A stretch of DNA of 64,000 bases from Malus domestica (GCF_042453785.1 NC_091673.1:9767501-9831500); one strand, 5' to 3'; shown: positions 12,216 to 23,640, counted from the first letter of the stretch. The notes: a model not told the origin generated them from the sequence alone. Numbers and translations are program-made.

Positions 12216-12574
12216 AGTGTAAAATATTGTACTAATTCATTATATATAAATGATTATGGTGTGTTTAGACTTCTTTCATTAATTACTACATATTTTCTAC
12301 ACTCACAATGTTTGTCAGATCGCTATATAATCAACTTGATAATGTTAAATCCATCATGCAATGCATTTCCTTCCAATTTTTTGTGATAAACTAATAGATA
12401 ATTGACTAAATAAACATCCTACGACGTTTCAATAAAAATTTCCAAGTTTTTCTTACAATTTCCGTGGTTTCCATGTAATTTTTATCGATATCGATATTTT
12501 ACCGATATTTCCATCGATATTTCCGTGTTTTCGGACTACCGATATTTCCGATATTACCGATATTTTCTTCCTTG
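12216..12574 (+). other. 3' subterminal region of the hAT element
   Basis: After the stop the sequence is AT-rich, then 12470-12574 holds many ATATCGATA / CCGATATTTCC motifs in both orientations up to the right terminal repeat. These mirror the palindromes at 6955-7080. Confidence 0.7.
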
Positions 12575-13668
12575 CCCTCTGATGGGGTTACACAGATGTC
12601 TCTGAAAGATAAGGAAAATAAATTACATCATTCAAAAATAAATCTGACCCTCTACTCAATGGGTCACGGCCATAATTCTCTTTTCTGCATGCCATCACCA
12701 CCGCAATTATGTCTACTTTTTTTTTTTAATTTTCTTTTGCTTTCTTCTTTTCTTGATATCCCCGCTCCTTCTCTGTCCACCCATGTTGCTTTGTAAGGTA
12801 TCTTTTGCTTGCAAACCCACTTGCTTTTCTTGGACAGCCTGGTCGTGCCCATCCATTCTCACTCCTCATTTTTCTTTTCTGTAAAGGAAAAGAGACTTTG
12901 GTGAATCTGTGAAAGAAAAGAGAGAGCTTTTCTGGTAACTGCTGTTGCTTTTGGTTTCCCATGTGCTCTCACAGAGAATGGGTTGAAAGAACACTATTGT
13001 AAGGTCATATTTTGCTTTTCTTGATCTTTCCCATGCCTCCACAGTGTGGCAGCTGAAAGCTTGTCCCTCATCTGTCGCCCTTTCTTGCTCAAGTGTAAAG
13101 TGTTTCTGCTGATATACTCCTCAGGCGGCCATGAATTCTTTCTACAATGGAACAAATGCCCACTGACCATGTCGACTTCTCAGCAGCAGATACCAACTGG
13201 TACTGAATCAATGCCTCCCAAGTTTGATATAAGGGAAAACCCAAACCCAAAGCTTCATTCACCTCCAAAGAAGGACACCGATCGGAATATTTGAATGAAT
13301 GCTGAAAGCTTCCTTCACCTCCAAACCCCAAATCCAGAGCTTAAACCAACAACCAAGCAAGCTGAAAGCTTTCTTTCAACTTTCTTCAGACCCAAAAGAT
13401 GATAAATTTGAATGAATGCTCAGAAACAGAGGCATGCCGGAACAGGAGCTCCACCGAATCGGAAACCCCGGAATCCAAACACTTTCCAGGATTCGAATAC
13501 CCAATTAAAAGTAAAAAGGCGATTCAGATTTGATTTTATTGGATTGGACTGAATTCGACGATGTTGTATTGTGATGGGAGTTAAGCCCGAGAAATAAACC
13601 AGGCTGAGCCTCCATGTAAACCATCAGCACCAAAATTTGTCGAATTTTGAAAACCCAGGGGCTAAGAT

Positions 13669-13941
13669 TTAAAAACCAAAATGTCGAGGCACATTCTCAG
13701 CAACAGGCTTTGCTGCAGGTTCCAGAGGAGCAGGTTCATCAGAATCTCCTCGTAGAATTTGTTCGACGAAAGGTCGAGGTGCCGAAGGTTCACTTGAATG
13801 TTGCCGGAGATTGTTCCGGAGAGGAAATTTGAGTGACGTTGAGGATTTGAAGGTTGATGAGGTTGAGAATCGCCGACGGGAGAGTTCCGGAGAGCGAGTT
13901 GCCATGTAAGTAAAGAGCACGTAAGAAACTCCAACCCCCAA
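13669..13941 (-). pseudogene. LRR receptor-like protein fragment
   Basis: Minus-strand frames between 13941 and 13669 read as plant LRR repeats: FLRALYLHGNSLSGTLPSAI, then NLINLQILNV, then (after a frameshift) NFLSGTISGNI and NLRHLDLSSNKF. The pattern LxxLxLxxNxLSGxLP with LRHLDLSSN is that of extracellular LRRs of receptor kinases such as the At4g36180 type, from memory. At least one frameshift separates the blocks and no kinase domain is nearby. It lies inside retrotransposon W, so capture is likely. Confidence 0.7.
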
Positions 13942-14267
13942 GAATCAATTGATGCCTGCCCTGGGCAAGGCCCTTTCTGTGCTCCAAAGAGAGAAAATGC
14001 TCAACAATGGAAGCAACAGTCACCACGAGAACATGAAACCATTGGTGGATTTCATGCTGCAGCCTGCAACAAGCAAGCCCATGAGCTTGAATAGCCCCAG
14101 TTCACCAGATCCCCATCGTTGTGTGTATTGGACCCACTTTCGGGTCCTTGACCCTGACCCAGCCCGTCTGACTTGCCCTTTTTCCCATTAATCGCCCTTT
14201 TTCCCATAAGAAAATAGAGATCTGAGAGTGAGATGCAGAGAGAGAGAATAGACGGTGGTTGCAGGGA

Positions 14268-14471
14268 TCATGGTGGAAGCGCGCAGTGGCGGAGAAAATC
14301 ACAATCGCTACTGGGAGTGACGACAGAAATCAGGCGCCGAGTTTCAAATGGGAAATGCTTCTGTCCCTGTTGAGCAATATTCTCAAAGTCCTCTTCATTT
14401 TGTTCATCTTTGATGGGTGCGAAACCAAAAGTTTTAAAGAGATTGTTGAGGAAATTCTTGGACTTGGTCAT
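14268..14471 (-). pseudogene. Receptor-like kinase juxtamembrane exon fragment (CRK-like)
   Basis: A 67-codon minus-strand frame begins MTKSKNFLNNLFKTFGFAPI and includes NEEDFENIAQQGQKHFPFET. This resembles the start of plant cysteine-rich receptor-like kinases of the CRK10/CRK43 kind, in which an FPFE[TL] segment precedes the kinase glycine loop. The similarity stops abruptly at FPFET, where an exon boundary would be expected, and the rest is unrelated. It is probably a single captured exon. The family assignment is from memory of the motif. Confidence 0.55.
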
Positions 14472-14719
14472 GGTTTTCTGTGACTTTTAGAACAGCCCAA
14501 GCCCCTAAATGAACACAAAAGAAGGAGGAGGAGAGCAAAGAGAGATTTACAGGTGGGGCGTGTGGAATTTCGTTTCCAGCGAAAAATTGCAAATCATGGG
14601 ATTTTGTGGTTTTATGTTTGTGGGGGTTTTCTGGAAAAGCCCAAGGAGGGAGTTTTTGGGTTTCTGCAGATTCACGGCGGATGTGGAAAAACGAAATAGA
14701 ACCGACACAACTTTTCGTA

Positions 14720-14742
14720 TCGTTTCCCACAAACGACGCCAA
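14720..14742 (-). other. Primer-binding site of retrotransposon W
   Basis: Directly after the LTR end (...GCATCAACA) the minus strand reads TTTGGCGTCGTTTGTGGGAA, a variant of the TGGCGCC...TGTGGGAA signal common next to 5' LTRs of plant gypsy elements. It fixes W on the minus strand. Confidence 0.65.
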
Positions 14743-14743
14743 A

Positions 14744-15153
14744 TGTTGATGCACAAAATCGAAGGGGTCTAGGAACAACGTAAATCCGATCGTGAATCTG
14801 CAAGAAATGTAAATAATACAAGATGTATCGTGGTTCACCCCAATGTTTGGGCTACGTCCACACTGATTGTATTTCTCTGACTGTATGTATGGATTACAAG
14901 GGTGAGGGGGAGTCCCCCAGAGAAAGAAAGAGCTTGAGAGGGCTCTCTGTTTGTGAGCATGAGAGCTTGAGATAGATGAGCTTTGTGAGGGTGAGAGGGC
15001 TTGAGGTTTGTGAGGGTGAGGATGCCCTTTTATAGAATAAGGGATGCTCCCATTTTTACATGTTTGCCCATCCATTTATTACATAATTACATTTGAGTCC
15101 CCCGAGTATTTATACGAGATTTAAATACGGAGGCCCTAAGTATTATACAAACA
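14744..15153 (-). mobile_element. 5' LTR of retrotransposon W (truncated)
   Basis: It is nearly identical in order to 4808-5210, including the GTTTGGGCTACGTCCACACT block, the GAG-rich purine tract and the TATA motif (rc of CCCTTTTATAG at about 15026). Similarity ends at about 15153, where the other copy continues with its tandem arrays, so most of this LTR is missing. Confidence 0.75.
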
Positions 15154-15217
15154 AAGATAAAAGACAAGCAAAAATTTTAAGAAAATAATACGATGGCTTG
15201 TTAATACCAAGAAGTTG

Positions 15218-16490
15218 TACAGTGGACCCTACGTGTCAATGAAAATTTTACTTACGTGAAGGTTAATTTTACTTATGTGAAGGTTTGCAACTAGTACACC
15301 GGGAAAGTGTATGTTGTCGCTGAATCTCAGTTGTCAGCTCTTTCTAATGAGAAACCAAAAGAAAATGTAGCAAATGGATCTGTTTGTGATTCAAAAAGCT
15401 AAATTCAAATGCCAAGGGATCCTTGGGTGGGAAAAAGGAAACCATGGACACTGCACATGAAGTAGTGGAGAAATTTTTTGGTGCTTCTTTAGTGGGAAAG
15501 AAGTACGAACCACTCTTTGACTACTTTGTGGAGTTCTCTGATGTGGCATTTAGAGTTGTTGTAGACAACTATGTTACCGATGACAGTGGTACTGGTATTG
15601 TGCATCGTGCTCCTGCATTTGGTGAAGAAGATTATCGTGTTTGCCTTGAAAATCAAGTGATCAACAAGGGAGAGAACTTGATTGTAGTTGTTGATGATGA
15701 TGGATGCTTTACCTAAAGAATTACTGATTTCAGCAAGTGCCTATGTCAAGGATGCAGATAAAGATATTATTGAAGCAGTAAAGGCAAAAGGAAGGCTAGT
15801 GAAGTCTGAAACGTTTACTCATTCTTATCCCTTATGCTGGAGATCTAAAAACTCCGCTTATTTACAGAACTGTTCTAAGCTAGTTTATCCGAGTGGAGCT
15901 GTTGAAAGAAAAATTGTTAGAAAACAAGAAGCACACTTGCTGGGTTCCTGATTTTGTGAAGAAAAAGCGCTTTCATAATTGGCTGGAAAATGCATGAGAT
16001 TGAGCTGTTAGTCGAAGTAGATTTTGGGGCACTCCACTTCCAGTGTGGATTAGTGAAGATGGTGAAGAAATTGTTGTTATGGATTTTATTCGGAGGCTTG
16101 AAGAGCTTTATGGTGTTAAGGTTTTCGATTTGCACTGCCGCAATATTGATCACATTACGATTTCCTCAAGCCAAGGTCCCGAAAATGGTGTTCTTCAACA
16201 TATACACTCTGTTTGATTGTTGGTTTGAAAGTGGGTTCATGCCTTATGCTTATATCCACTATCATTTTTTTGAGAAAGACATTTTGAGAAAAATTTCTCT
16301 GGCTATTTTGTGGCTGAGGGGCTAGATTAGACTCGTGGATAGTTCTACACTTATGGCGTTATCTACGATGTTATTTCGGAAACCTGCTTTTAGGAACCTC
16401 ATTTGCAATGGACTTGTCCTTGCCAAGGATGGTAAAAAAATGAGTAAGAATTTGAAAAACTATGCTCCACCAATGGAAGTTATCAATGAC
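15218..16490 (+). pseudogene. Processed pseudogene of cytosolic isoleucyl-tRNA synthetase
   Basis: Several plus-strand frames joined by frameshifts read continuously as the editing domain and following catalytic region of eukaryotic-type Ile[110 protein letters not shown] and [11 protein letters not shown] is the start of the KMSKS ATP-binding signature. No introns interrupt 1.27 kb, although the real plant gene is intron-rich as far as I know, so this looks like a retrocopy. Several stops and frameshifts make it non-functional. A small local duplication (aattttacttacgtgaaggtt) lies at 15240-15285. It is cut at 16490 by a copia LTR; no polyA tail is visible. Confidence 0.85.
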
Positions 16491-16791
16491 TGTTGAGTTT
16501 TGATTTCAATATTTGTTGTATATTTCATTATGAATGTTACAAGAGAGTGAAGGCAACTCTTATAGAGAGCTAAAAGAAAGCTACAATAGATTGTAGGATA
16601 ACTATATAAACGCAATCCCTAAAATCTGCCTTAACAAGTGGAAAAGCAAAAACCAAATTACAAGTAACTAAGAAATGTTGATGTAAGGTGAATGACAAGC
16701 TATGGAAAGTAACTTTAGCCTATGACTTAGCTAAAGTGAGGATGACAACTTATACATACAACCCATCCATACAAACCGGTTTCAATACACA
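16491..16791 (-). mobile_element. Ty1/copia 3' LTR
   Basis: The 301-bp segment has TG...CA ends (minus strand TGTGTATTGAAACC ... CTCAACA) and follows the copia RNase H reading frame on the minus strand, with a short purine-rich tract (GCTTAAGGG) between. It is inserted exactly at the break in the IleRS pseudogene. Confidence 0.7.
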
Positions 16792-17032
16792 CCCTTAAGC
16801 TAGATCAAGGGGATTGATTGATCCAAGCTTGCACAACAATTGCTGAAACTGAGTAGAGTCTAGTGCTTTTGTGAATAAATCAGCAAGTTGATCGTGGCTG
16901 CGTGTGAACACGGTGTCTATCACCTTGGATTGAACTTGAGCACGAATATAATGGCAGTCAACTTCAATATGTTCGGTCCTTTCATGGAATACTGGATTGG
17001 AGGCAATGTGCATGACACCTTGGTTATCACAC
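16792..17032 (-). pseudogene. Ty1/copia pol C-terminus (RNase H), truncated
   Basis: The minus strand reads [20 protein letters not shown] followed by [10 protein letters not shown] and [15 protein letters not shown], the signature end of copia RNase H. The frame ends at NPLDLA just before the LTR. Everything upstream of CDNQ is missing, so only the 3' end of the element survives. Confidence 0.88.
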
Positions 17033-17129
17033 CTTCAATTTCATAGTTAAATCGTACCCTATAGTGTTGGTTTGCCATTGACCGGAGCACGGAATGATCT
17101 AACCTCCTTCCTCGGCGAGAAACAAAACC

Positions 17130-18790
17130 AGGCATTTGGGCCTAAACCCCAAGCCCAAAACTTTAGGGCAGCCCAAACCCAAACCCTTGTCTTTAGGTCT
17201 TCGGGTCAGTTGGAACTCGAGCCCTAGGCTCGTTAACCATTTGAAGCCCAAACCCAATAACCCTTTTTATTTTTATTTATTTAAAAAAAAAACCAAAACC
17301 CAAAGGCACCGGGCCGGGCTTTCAAGCCCAAGCCCCTTATTTGCAACCCAGGGCCCTTGGCCCGTTGAACCCAAAACCCTTTTCCCTTGAGCCAATTCAC
17401 TTGGGCCTCTGCTCCGATAGCTCTAAGCCCAAAACCCAAAACCCTAAAACCCATTGGACCCAAACCCTTTAGGCCCAACCCGATTGACCCAAACCCTTTA
17501 ACCCGGTTAACTTGACCCGACCCGAACCTGTTGACCCAGTCAACGCCGACAGTTGACTTTGACTTTGACCGGTCGACGGTCAATGTTGACTTTTTTGGGG
17601 TTTCGTCCGGGACATCTCCTAGGCTAATTTCGACGTCCTGGATCCGTTTTTGACGTTTGTTTTCCCAAATTCAATCGTATGAATAGAGTTTTATTAATTG
17701 TACCCTTTATGTGCTTAGGTGTAATTATTAGCGGCGATTCCGCTATTCCTATTTCATACGGCTCTACGACGACGGAGTATTTGTGAGTGGACCCCTTCTA
17801 AAATGCATGTTTTAATAGTAGAAATGCATACATGAAAATCAATATTTAAAGATTACATTTTACGAAACGTTTTATGAGAAATTATGCTTACTGCGAGTAT
17901 TTTGGAATATCATATTTTATCTAACTTATGTTCTTTGTAGTATATATGATGGATGACTATATGCTATTTAGAACATGCTTTTACACACTTCTTTATAATA
18001 TAGATGATGGATGACTTTATACTATGAAGATGTTTTGAGATATATGTACCTATGTTTGGAAAGACTATGTTCAATGGTTTTGTGCCTATCTGGTGGTCAC
18101 TGTTCCACCTACGGACAACGGATATGGTTGTTGGCTGCGGGCTGGGAGAAATAATCTTTGGCTTCCGGTCAAGAAACATGTAGCTGACATTAGGCCGGGA
18201 GAAATAATCTCTGGCTTTGGGCGCAGAGACATATTAGCTGACATTGGGCAGGGAGATATTGTTATTGGATACCACTATTTAGCACACTATATACGAGATA
18301 TGTTTTATGAAAGGTTTTATGGCATGCTAGGGTTTTTGGAAAAACCTATTTCATATGATACTATTGAATTTCCATAAAACTTTGGGGTTTAGTATGTTAT
18401 TGAATAACTGTTTCCGTATTATATATATATATCAATTTGGTCCACTCATGTTTGTTTTGCGCCCCCTCAGGACTTAGATTCGAGGCGTACAATCCCGGCA
18501 TCAAGGCACTTCTGCATCGGCATTTTCGAGTCCTCTCGGTGTAGGACCCATTCCTTTATTCATTAAATCTTATATTATTTCTTTTAGTGTTCTAGATTAG
18601 TTGTATGCTTTGAACACGTTCCTCATTTGCATATTAATTATATTTAAATTTATAAGTCTTATTTATTTCTTATTCTCATGCATTCTACTATGACTTCGTC
18701 ACCTTCGGGTGTCGGCCAACACATGCTTACACCGGTGCTCAGGGAATATCAAGGTTAGGCGTGTCATTTGAGATGTAGCGAAATGCAGGT
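17130..18790. mobile_element. Gypsy-like LTR remnant with CCCAAACCC-rich and ~60-bp repeats
   Basis: 17136-17510 is dominated by short CCCAAACCC/GCCCAAA words. It is followed by GTTGACTTTGACTTTGACC-like sequence and 'ggcgattccgctattcc', features I associate with plant gypsy LTRs. About 18180-18260 holds repeats of GCTGACATTAGGCCGGGAGA and its variants. A TTTTGCGCCCCCTCAGGACT block near 18460 resembles the LTR 3' part of such elements. Ends and target duplication were not found. Confidence 0.45.
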
Positions 18791-19385
18791 AAATGCACAC
18801 AACTTAAGTCTAGAGATCATGATCCATTGTCGTCCTTGCATTTTTGTTTAGAAAAATTTTATGTACCCAAATTTTCTCCCTATACACAAGACTTATAACT
18901 TTTTATTTTGAAATTTCAATTTTACCCCATATAGAAAATGAGTTTTGAAAGACAAAGGATAAAACGAAAAAGAAACCCTTTCTAATTCAGTTGAAAGCTT
19001 TCCACGTAGGTTTGAAATAACCGTTTGTTAGGACAACTTCTTTTACGATGTTTCTTACATTCGAGCTTGCTGGTTTTTGCATCATCCATTGATAGTTGCA
19101 TAAATGACTGGAATTTGGTTTTCTATTGGAATGTCTCAGAGTTGTAATCTTCCTATTTAGGTTGTGCTTTAGCCTTACTCACTTCAATAGCATATTTTTA
19201 TGTGGGCCTTACAAAAAAGGGATTAGGCTAAGCCCATATTTCCCCTTTCTATTAGTAAGGTTTTCAAATTAAAGTTTACTTGCTTACTTTAAAGAGTAAA
19301 GAGAAACTTCAATTTTATGGATAATGATAGGGAAACCAAATTTTCAAACCAAATTTTCAAACGAAATGATGTGGTCCTTGACGAT
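18791..19385. other. Intergenic, nothing recognised
   Basis: AT-rich sequence without a supportable reading frame, RNA gene or clear repeat ends. Confidence 0.5.
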
Positions 19386-19389
19386 TAGA

Positions 19390-20300
19390 TTATTACTTTT
19401 TTGAGAAAAGATCAATAGATTTTATTAAAAGTCCAAATGGACAACAACACAGTTTCATATTAGCCTCCTCAAATAGAAGGTCTGAAATGAGGCCCAGTAG
19501 AGCCCCATCCCAAGTACAATTAATTCCACGAAGAAGGGCAGCGCGCGCTTGGCGATGAGCAACACCATTAGCTTGGCAACGAACATGGGTAAGGTAAGCC
19601 TTAGTGACTGATGCCAACAAAGGTTTCGTGTCTTCAATAATATGCCCAATGACTGACATATTAGGAAAATGATCACGAAGCGTAACAACAATCTAGAGCA
19701 AATCACTTTCTAAAATAAAGTTTTGAAGTCCCCTTTGCGTCGCCAACATTACGCCATCTTTGGCTGCCATCGCCTCCGCCTGAAGGGGAGAGAAGATGTG
19801 ATCAAGCTTCATAGCAGCAGCCACCAAAAAAGAGCCCTGATCGTTTCTTATTATGATCCCAATTCCCCTTGTTTAAGATGTTCATTCCACGCCCCATGGG
19901 CATTAATCTTCAGAAAAAGGCCCTTGGCCAAGCCCATTGAGTAGGCATGAGGGTAGGAGTAGTGCCATAAGTGGGAAGAATAGCCTTCTTAAACTCATGC
20001 CACCAACATAGACATCGAGCCATCACTAAGTTTGGAGACTCCATTTTGTCATTCCACATATGATCATTCCTAGCACTCCATATAGCCCACATAATCATAA
20101 GGCAAATCTCAAAGTTGTGCTAGATGGGCTTAGTAGCCCACTTCGATAAAACTTCTAGAAAAGAGCGTGAACGCGGGGCTGGAGGGGGAATTCCAAGTGG
20201 AGATGCCAACCACATGCATCTCGAGTAGGAACATTCCTGCATAGGATGGTTGGTGGATTCACCCATAACCCCGTACAGAATTAAATGAGCCGAAGTAGCA
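19390..20300 (-). pseudogene. LINE-type retroelement 3' end (zf-RVT and RNase H region)
   Basis: Minus-strand frames read GESTNHPMQECSYSRCMWLA, WAIWSARNDHMWNDKMESP, then SDLLQIVVTLRDHFPNMSVI and the RNase H-like tail with RCQANGVAHRQARAAL. The pattern IWSARND followed by an RNase H with NxVAHxLAR is typical of plant LINE ORF2 C-termini. Frameshifts and stops (for example TKPI-stop near 20130) separate the blocks. It ends at about 19390 beside a T-rich tract on the plus strand, which could be a decayed polyA. Confidence 0.72.
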
Positions 20301-20589
20301 AAACCTTGAGTAAAAATAGCATTTGGCGTGATTATTGCACTTAAATGATTTTTCTATTTTTTAAAATACACAATAATATGAATAATGAAAAAACTCCACG
20401 AAAGAAAAATCAATGATTCATATAAATCACTTAAAGTAAATGCAACAGATTAGATTATTATTTAAGTGTTAATTAACATGCTTATTTTATATTAGTGACA
20501 CATCATTTTGTTTGTCAGTTTGGTTTAAAAATTTGGTGAGAGCGCTTAAAGCAACTTGATATTGCACCTCCGTTCAGGTTACTGGGTGT

Positions 20590-21505
20590 TAGGGGTGGGT
20601 GCGGTGCGGTTTCGAGTGAAACCACAACCGAAACCGAAACTTTTTGCGATGCGGTTTTGAAGGTAAAATTGAAATGAAACCAAACCGTTTAGTTCGATGC
20701 GGTGCGGTTTCAAACGGTTTCGGTTCGGTTTTTGAGAAAAAATGTACAATTTAAAATATACGCATATTTACGCATAAGACAGTCTTATTTTCCTCATATA
20801 TTAATTAATGAACATGTAGCAAAAACAGTAACAAGAATGCAGCAAAAACAGCAACAAGATTGCCGCAAAAAACTGCAAAAAAAAAAAAAAAAAAAAAACT
20901 GCAGAAAAATTGCTAATTCCTAGTCTCTATCTGTGACTTTGCTAATTCCTGAGAAGTGGTCTCTATCTATGACTCTGCTAATTCAATTACATAACTCAAA
21001 CTATGCTTCTGATGAACAAAAATCCTATGAGAGTACCTCTATCGTGACTCTGGAATTTTGTTGCAAGTGTTTTTTTTACAGTTATTTGGCTTCATCAATG
21101 ATCAAAGGCTTTTCTTCTAATAAATACCAAATTTGTTGAACTCCAATTATCATGATATATTCGTGGTTTTTGTTACATTTAGGCAAGCACACAAGGCATT
21201 GCCTAAGGAAATTACTGATTTAGAACTTAAATTGATACTTTAAGAGATGAAGATGAGTTTTGAGAGAGAAAGATAGATGAATATGGTGACTTGAATAGTG
21301 TAGTTGAAGTTGAACAAATTAAAAGTTAAAACATAACATTCAAAATATATGGTGCGGTTTTGAAAACCCAAAACCGAAACCAAACCGTTTTCTTTGTTGC
21401 GGTTCGGTTTCGAAACCGCAACCGTTTCAAAATCGCAAAACCAAACCGTTTGATGCGGTCCGATTCGATTTGTGTTTCGATTTCGGTTTTCGGTGCCTAC
21501 CCCTA
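20590..21505. mobile_element. Small hAT-like non-autonomous element
   Basis: The left end starts TAGGGGTGGGTGCGG and the right end, read inward, starts TAGGGGTAGGCACCG, close to the CAGGGGTGGGC ends of many hAT elements. Both ends are followed by clusters of AAACCGAAACC / GGTTTCGGTT subterminal repeats (20600-20735 and 21350-21495). The interior has no transposase. A convincing 8-bp target duplication is not seen (ctgggtgt versus ctggtatg). Confidence 0.6.
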
Positions 21506-22169
21506 CTGGTATGTCACTCTCAAAGTCGGAGGATAAATTTTTCTGAGTACCCAGTACCCCAATACCCCACAAATGGCCACATGACACGTAGCCTTTATTT
21601 ACCACGCAACCATCTTTTTGACAGGTTGCAAACAATATACCCATTTAATCCTAAATTTTCAGAAAATAAATTAAATAAAAACAAAAAAGAAGTTAATAAG
21701 AAAACGGACCCAGATTCTCGTCCCGGAGTTCTCGATCTCCGCCCATCCTCACCCATTTGACATCTTTACATTATTCCCCCCCCCCCGATTCCTCCCAGCT
21801 CCCCACGACAACCATCACCGCTCTGGGTGCGGCCCCACCATGTCCTCGTGCCTTTATTGTGCGCTCGTGCCTTTATTGTGCGCAGCTTTTTCCTGGTGCT
21901 CAACAACTAGCGACTCTACTTCCGTCGCGAACGCCCTGCAGGCCATAGACAGACCCTACTTGGGAGCCGGCGATCTGCACGACTTAACGGAGCACAGATT
22001 TTTTTTATAAAGGAAAATCAAAGAAACCAAAAACTGTGTTGCAGACCAAGACGGCCGGGGAGAGGGAAGAGAGAAGAGAGGGCGCTGGTGAAATAATATT
22101 AAAATATTAATTTTTTTAATTCTTTAATTGTGGGCCAGACGATGGTGAAAAGATATCTAGACTTGGTTG
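21506..22169. other. Intergenic, nothing recognised
   Basis: A GC-richer patch (21770-21990) has a short direct repeat, CTCGTGCCTTTATTGTGCGC, twice near 21846-21882. No gene can be supported. Confidence 0.4.
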
Positions 22170-23640
22170 GTGGATGATAAGTGAATTTTATATTATATAT
22201 TTAAGTTTATTTTTAGTATATTTTGATTAATATTTTAGATGAATTTTGATATTTTAAATTATATTTTTAATATAGGACTCTCGATTTTCTCTGGAGCAAA
22301 ACGTGGACAAATGGACGAATTTTGGAGTAATTCCAGTTGGAATACGTTCGTGATTCAATTAGCTTGATCGTATCAAAATTTGGGATTTTTCCACCAAGCG
22401 GTTATTTTCTGGCGATAAAATAAATGAGCGATGCGCGGTGTTGGAAAATGACGTTTCTGGGCTTAAATTGCTTTTTTGGAGCCCAAGATGACCTCATATG
22501 GTTTCGTGGCCTTCTGGAGATGTGTTCAGAACGTCCTGATCTTTAAAACAACCTATCTTAGGTCGGATTTGGAGGAGCTTTGAGGCTAAAACGTGGCTGG
22601 ACAATTACTTGGCAGATTCTCCTAGTTTAATTAGGGTTTTCTAAGATATTTTATTATTTTTCTTAGTTTCCTAGTTGGAATAAGAAACCTAGGTCTTAGG
22701 GTTTGTAAGGGTTGAGCAAATATATTGCTTTGGTCGTCTACAATTTTTCTGGACGCTTATTATTATTCAATTTCAGATACAAAGAACTTGGCTAGGGTTC
22801 TTGGAGATTTTCTACTTTAAGGTGTTTTCATTCCTTTTATTCTTAATAATATTTTCTATGATTTCAATTATGAATATGCATAACTAATTCCTTTTGCTAG
22901 GGCGAAACCTTGAGCCTTAGCATGAATATGTAATTTTTATTTAATTGCTTATGATTGATTGCATGCACACTTTGAATTATTGATCACTGTTTTAAACTAT
23001 CTAATTATCTTGATGGTTGGCCACCATTAGGATGTTTAGACAAGTAATTGGATGCAATTCAGTCGGAATATCATCGGAGGATTGAGTATTGCTTCTTGTG
23101 ATTGATAATTGTAATTTCATCTAAGGCGAATATCATGCTCTTAGGGGTTGCATGGTTCTTCAAAAGGTTTTCATAAAACTTAATGAGTTTTGCATGTTCA
23201 TATTTGATCTGAATATCACAGACGGATTGCATGTTAGATATACGTTCTTGCTTGAATATCACGAGGAGAATATATATTAGGAAAACCTAACATTTAAAGT
23301 GACATGTGTAAATCATAAGTAATTGGTAAAAATACATAGAATTGCTAGGTGATGGTGGAACCTTAGTGCCTTTATAAATTGGTATTTAAAACTCTTTTCT
23401 TCGATTATTTTAGTTTTTGTTTAAAATTCGTTTTTTAATATTACCCACTCTCAAACTCTCTTTTCTCAAGTTTTAATTCTAAGTATTTAATTAGGAATTG
23501 TTTCTACATAAATTATCCAAATAGTCCTTGAGGAAAACGACCTTGCATGAGCATCTATACTATAATATCTTTATATTCTTGCAAGTATTTTATGTGATTT
23601 TGACCCTATTTGCATAGACGTTAAAAATCCTATCAGTGGA
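22170..23640 (-). mobile_element. Solo-LTR-like element with 5-bp target duplication GTGGA
   Basis: The element (22175-23635, 1461 bp) starts TGATAAG and ends CCTATCA, and is flanked by GTGGA at 22170-22174 and 23636-23640. TG...CA ends and a 5-bp duplication fit a solo LTR. No coding region is seen. Read on the minus strand it begins TGATAGGA, as does the element at 52903-54723. Orientation is inferred from that shared start. Confidence 0.6.

Larger units (their letters stand above)
6939..12582 (+). mobile_element. Complete hAT-superfamily DNA transposon with 8-bp target duplication
   Basis: The element runs 6947-12574 (5628 bp). Its ends form an imperfect 27-bp terminal inverted repeat (21 of 27 identical by eye): the left end starts CATGGATTTAAATATCG and the right end, read inward, starts CAAGGAAGAAAATATCG, close to the hAT CA[A/G]GG consensus. 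It is flanked by an 8-bp duplication, CCCTCTAA (6939-6946) and CCCTCTGA (12575-12582), 7 of 8 identical. Subterminal zones at both ends are full of short palindromes based on TATCG/CGATA, typical of transposase-binding regions. It is inserted in LTR W or its edge and encodes one transposase on the plus strand. Confidence 0.88.
12583..14743 (-). mobile_element. Internal region of retrotransposon W (no gag-pol)
   Basis: On the minus strand this stretch begins at the primer-binding site (about 14742-14720) and runs toward the 3' LTR. At about 2.1 kb it is far too short for gag-pol, and no gag, protease, RT or integrase motif was found. It carries fragments of host receptor-kinase genes in the sense orientation of the element. 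12583-13660 holds no recognisable gene. Confidence 0.55.

Noticed and set aside
17136..17510. Telomere-like CCCAAACCC/AACCCTAAAACCC repeats
   Set aside because: Units are irregular GCCCAAA/CCCAAACCC words, not regular CCCTAAA arrays, and lie in LTR-like sequence.
20582..21513. An 8-bp target duplication for the small hAT-like element
   Set aside because: The candidate flanks (ctgggtgt / ctggtatg) match at only four positions, so it was not counted as evidence.
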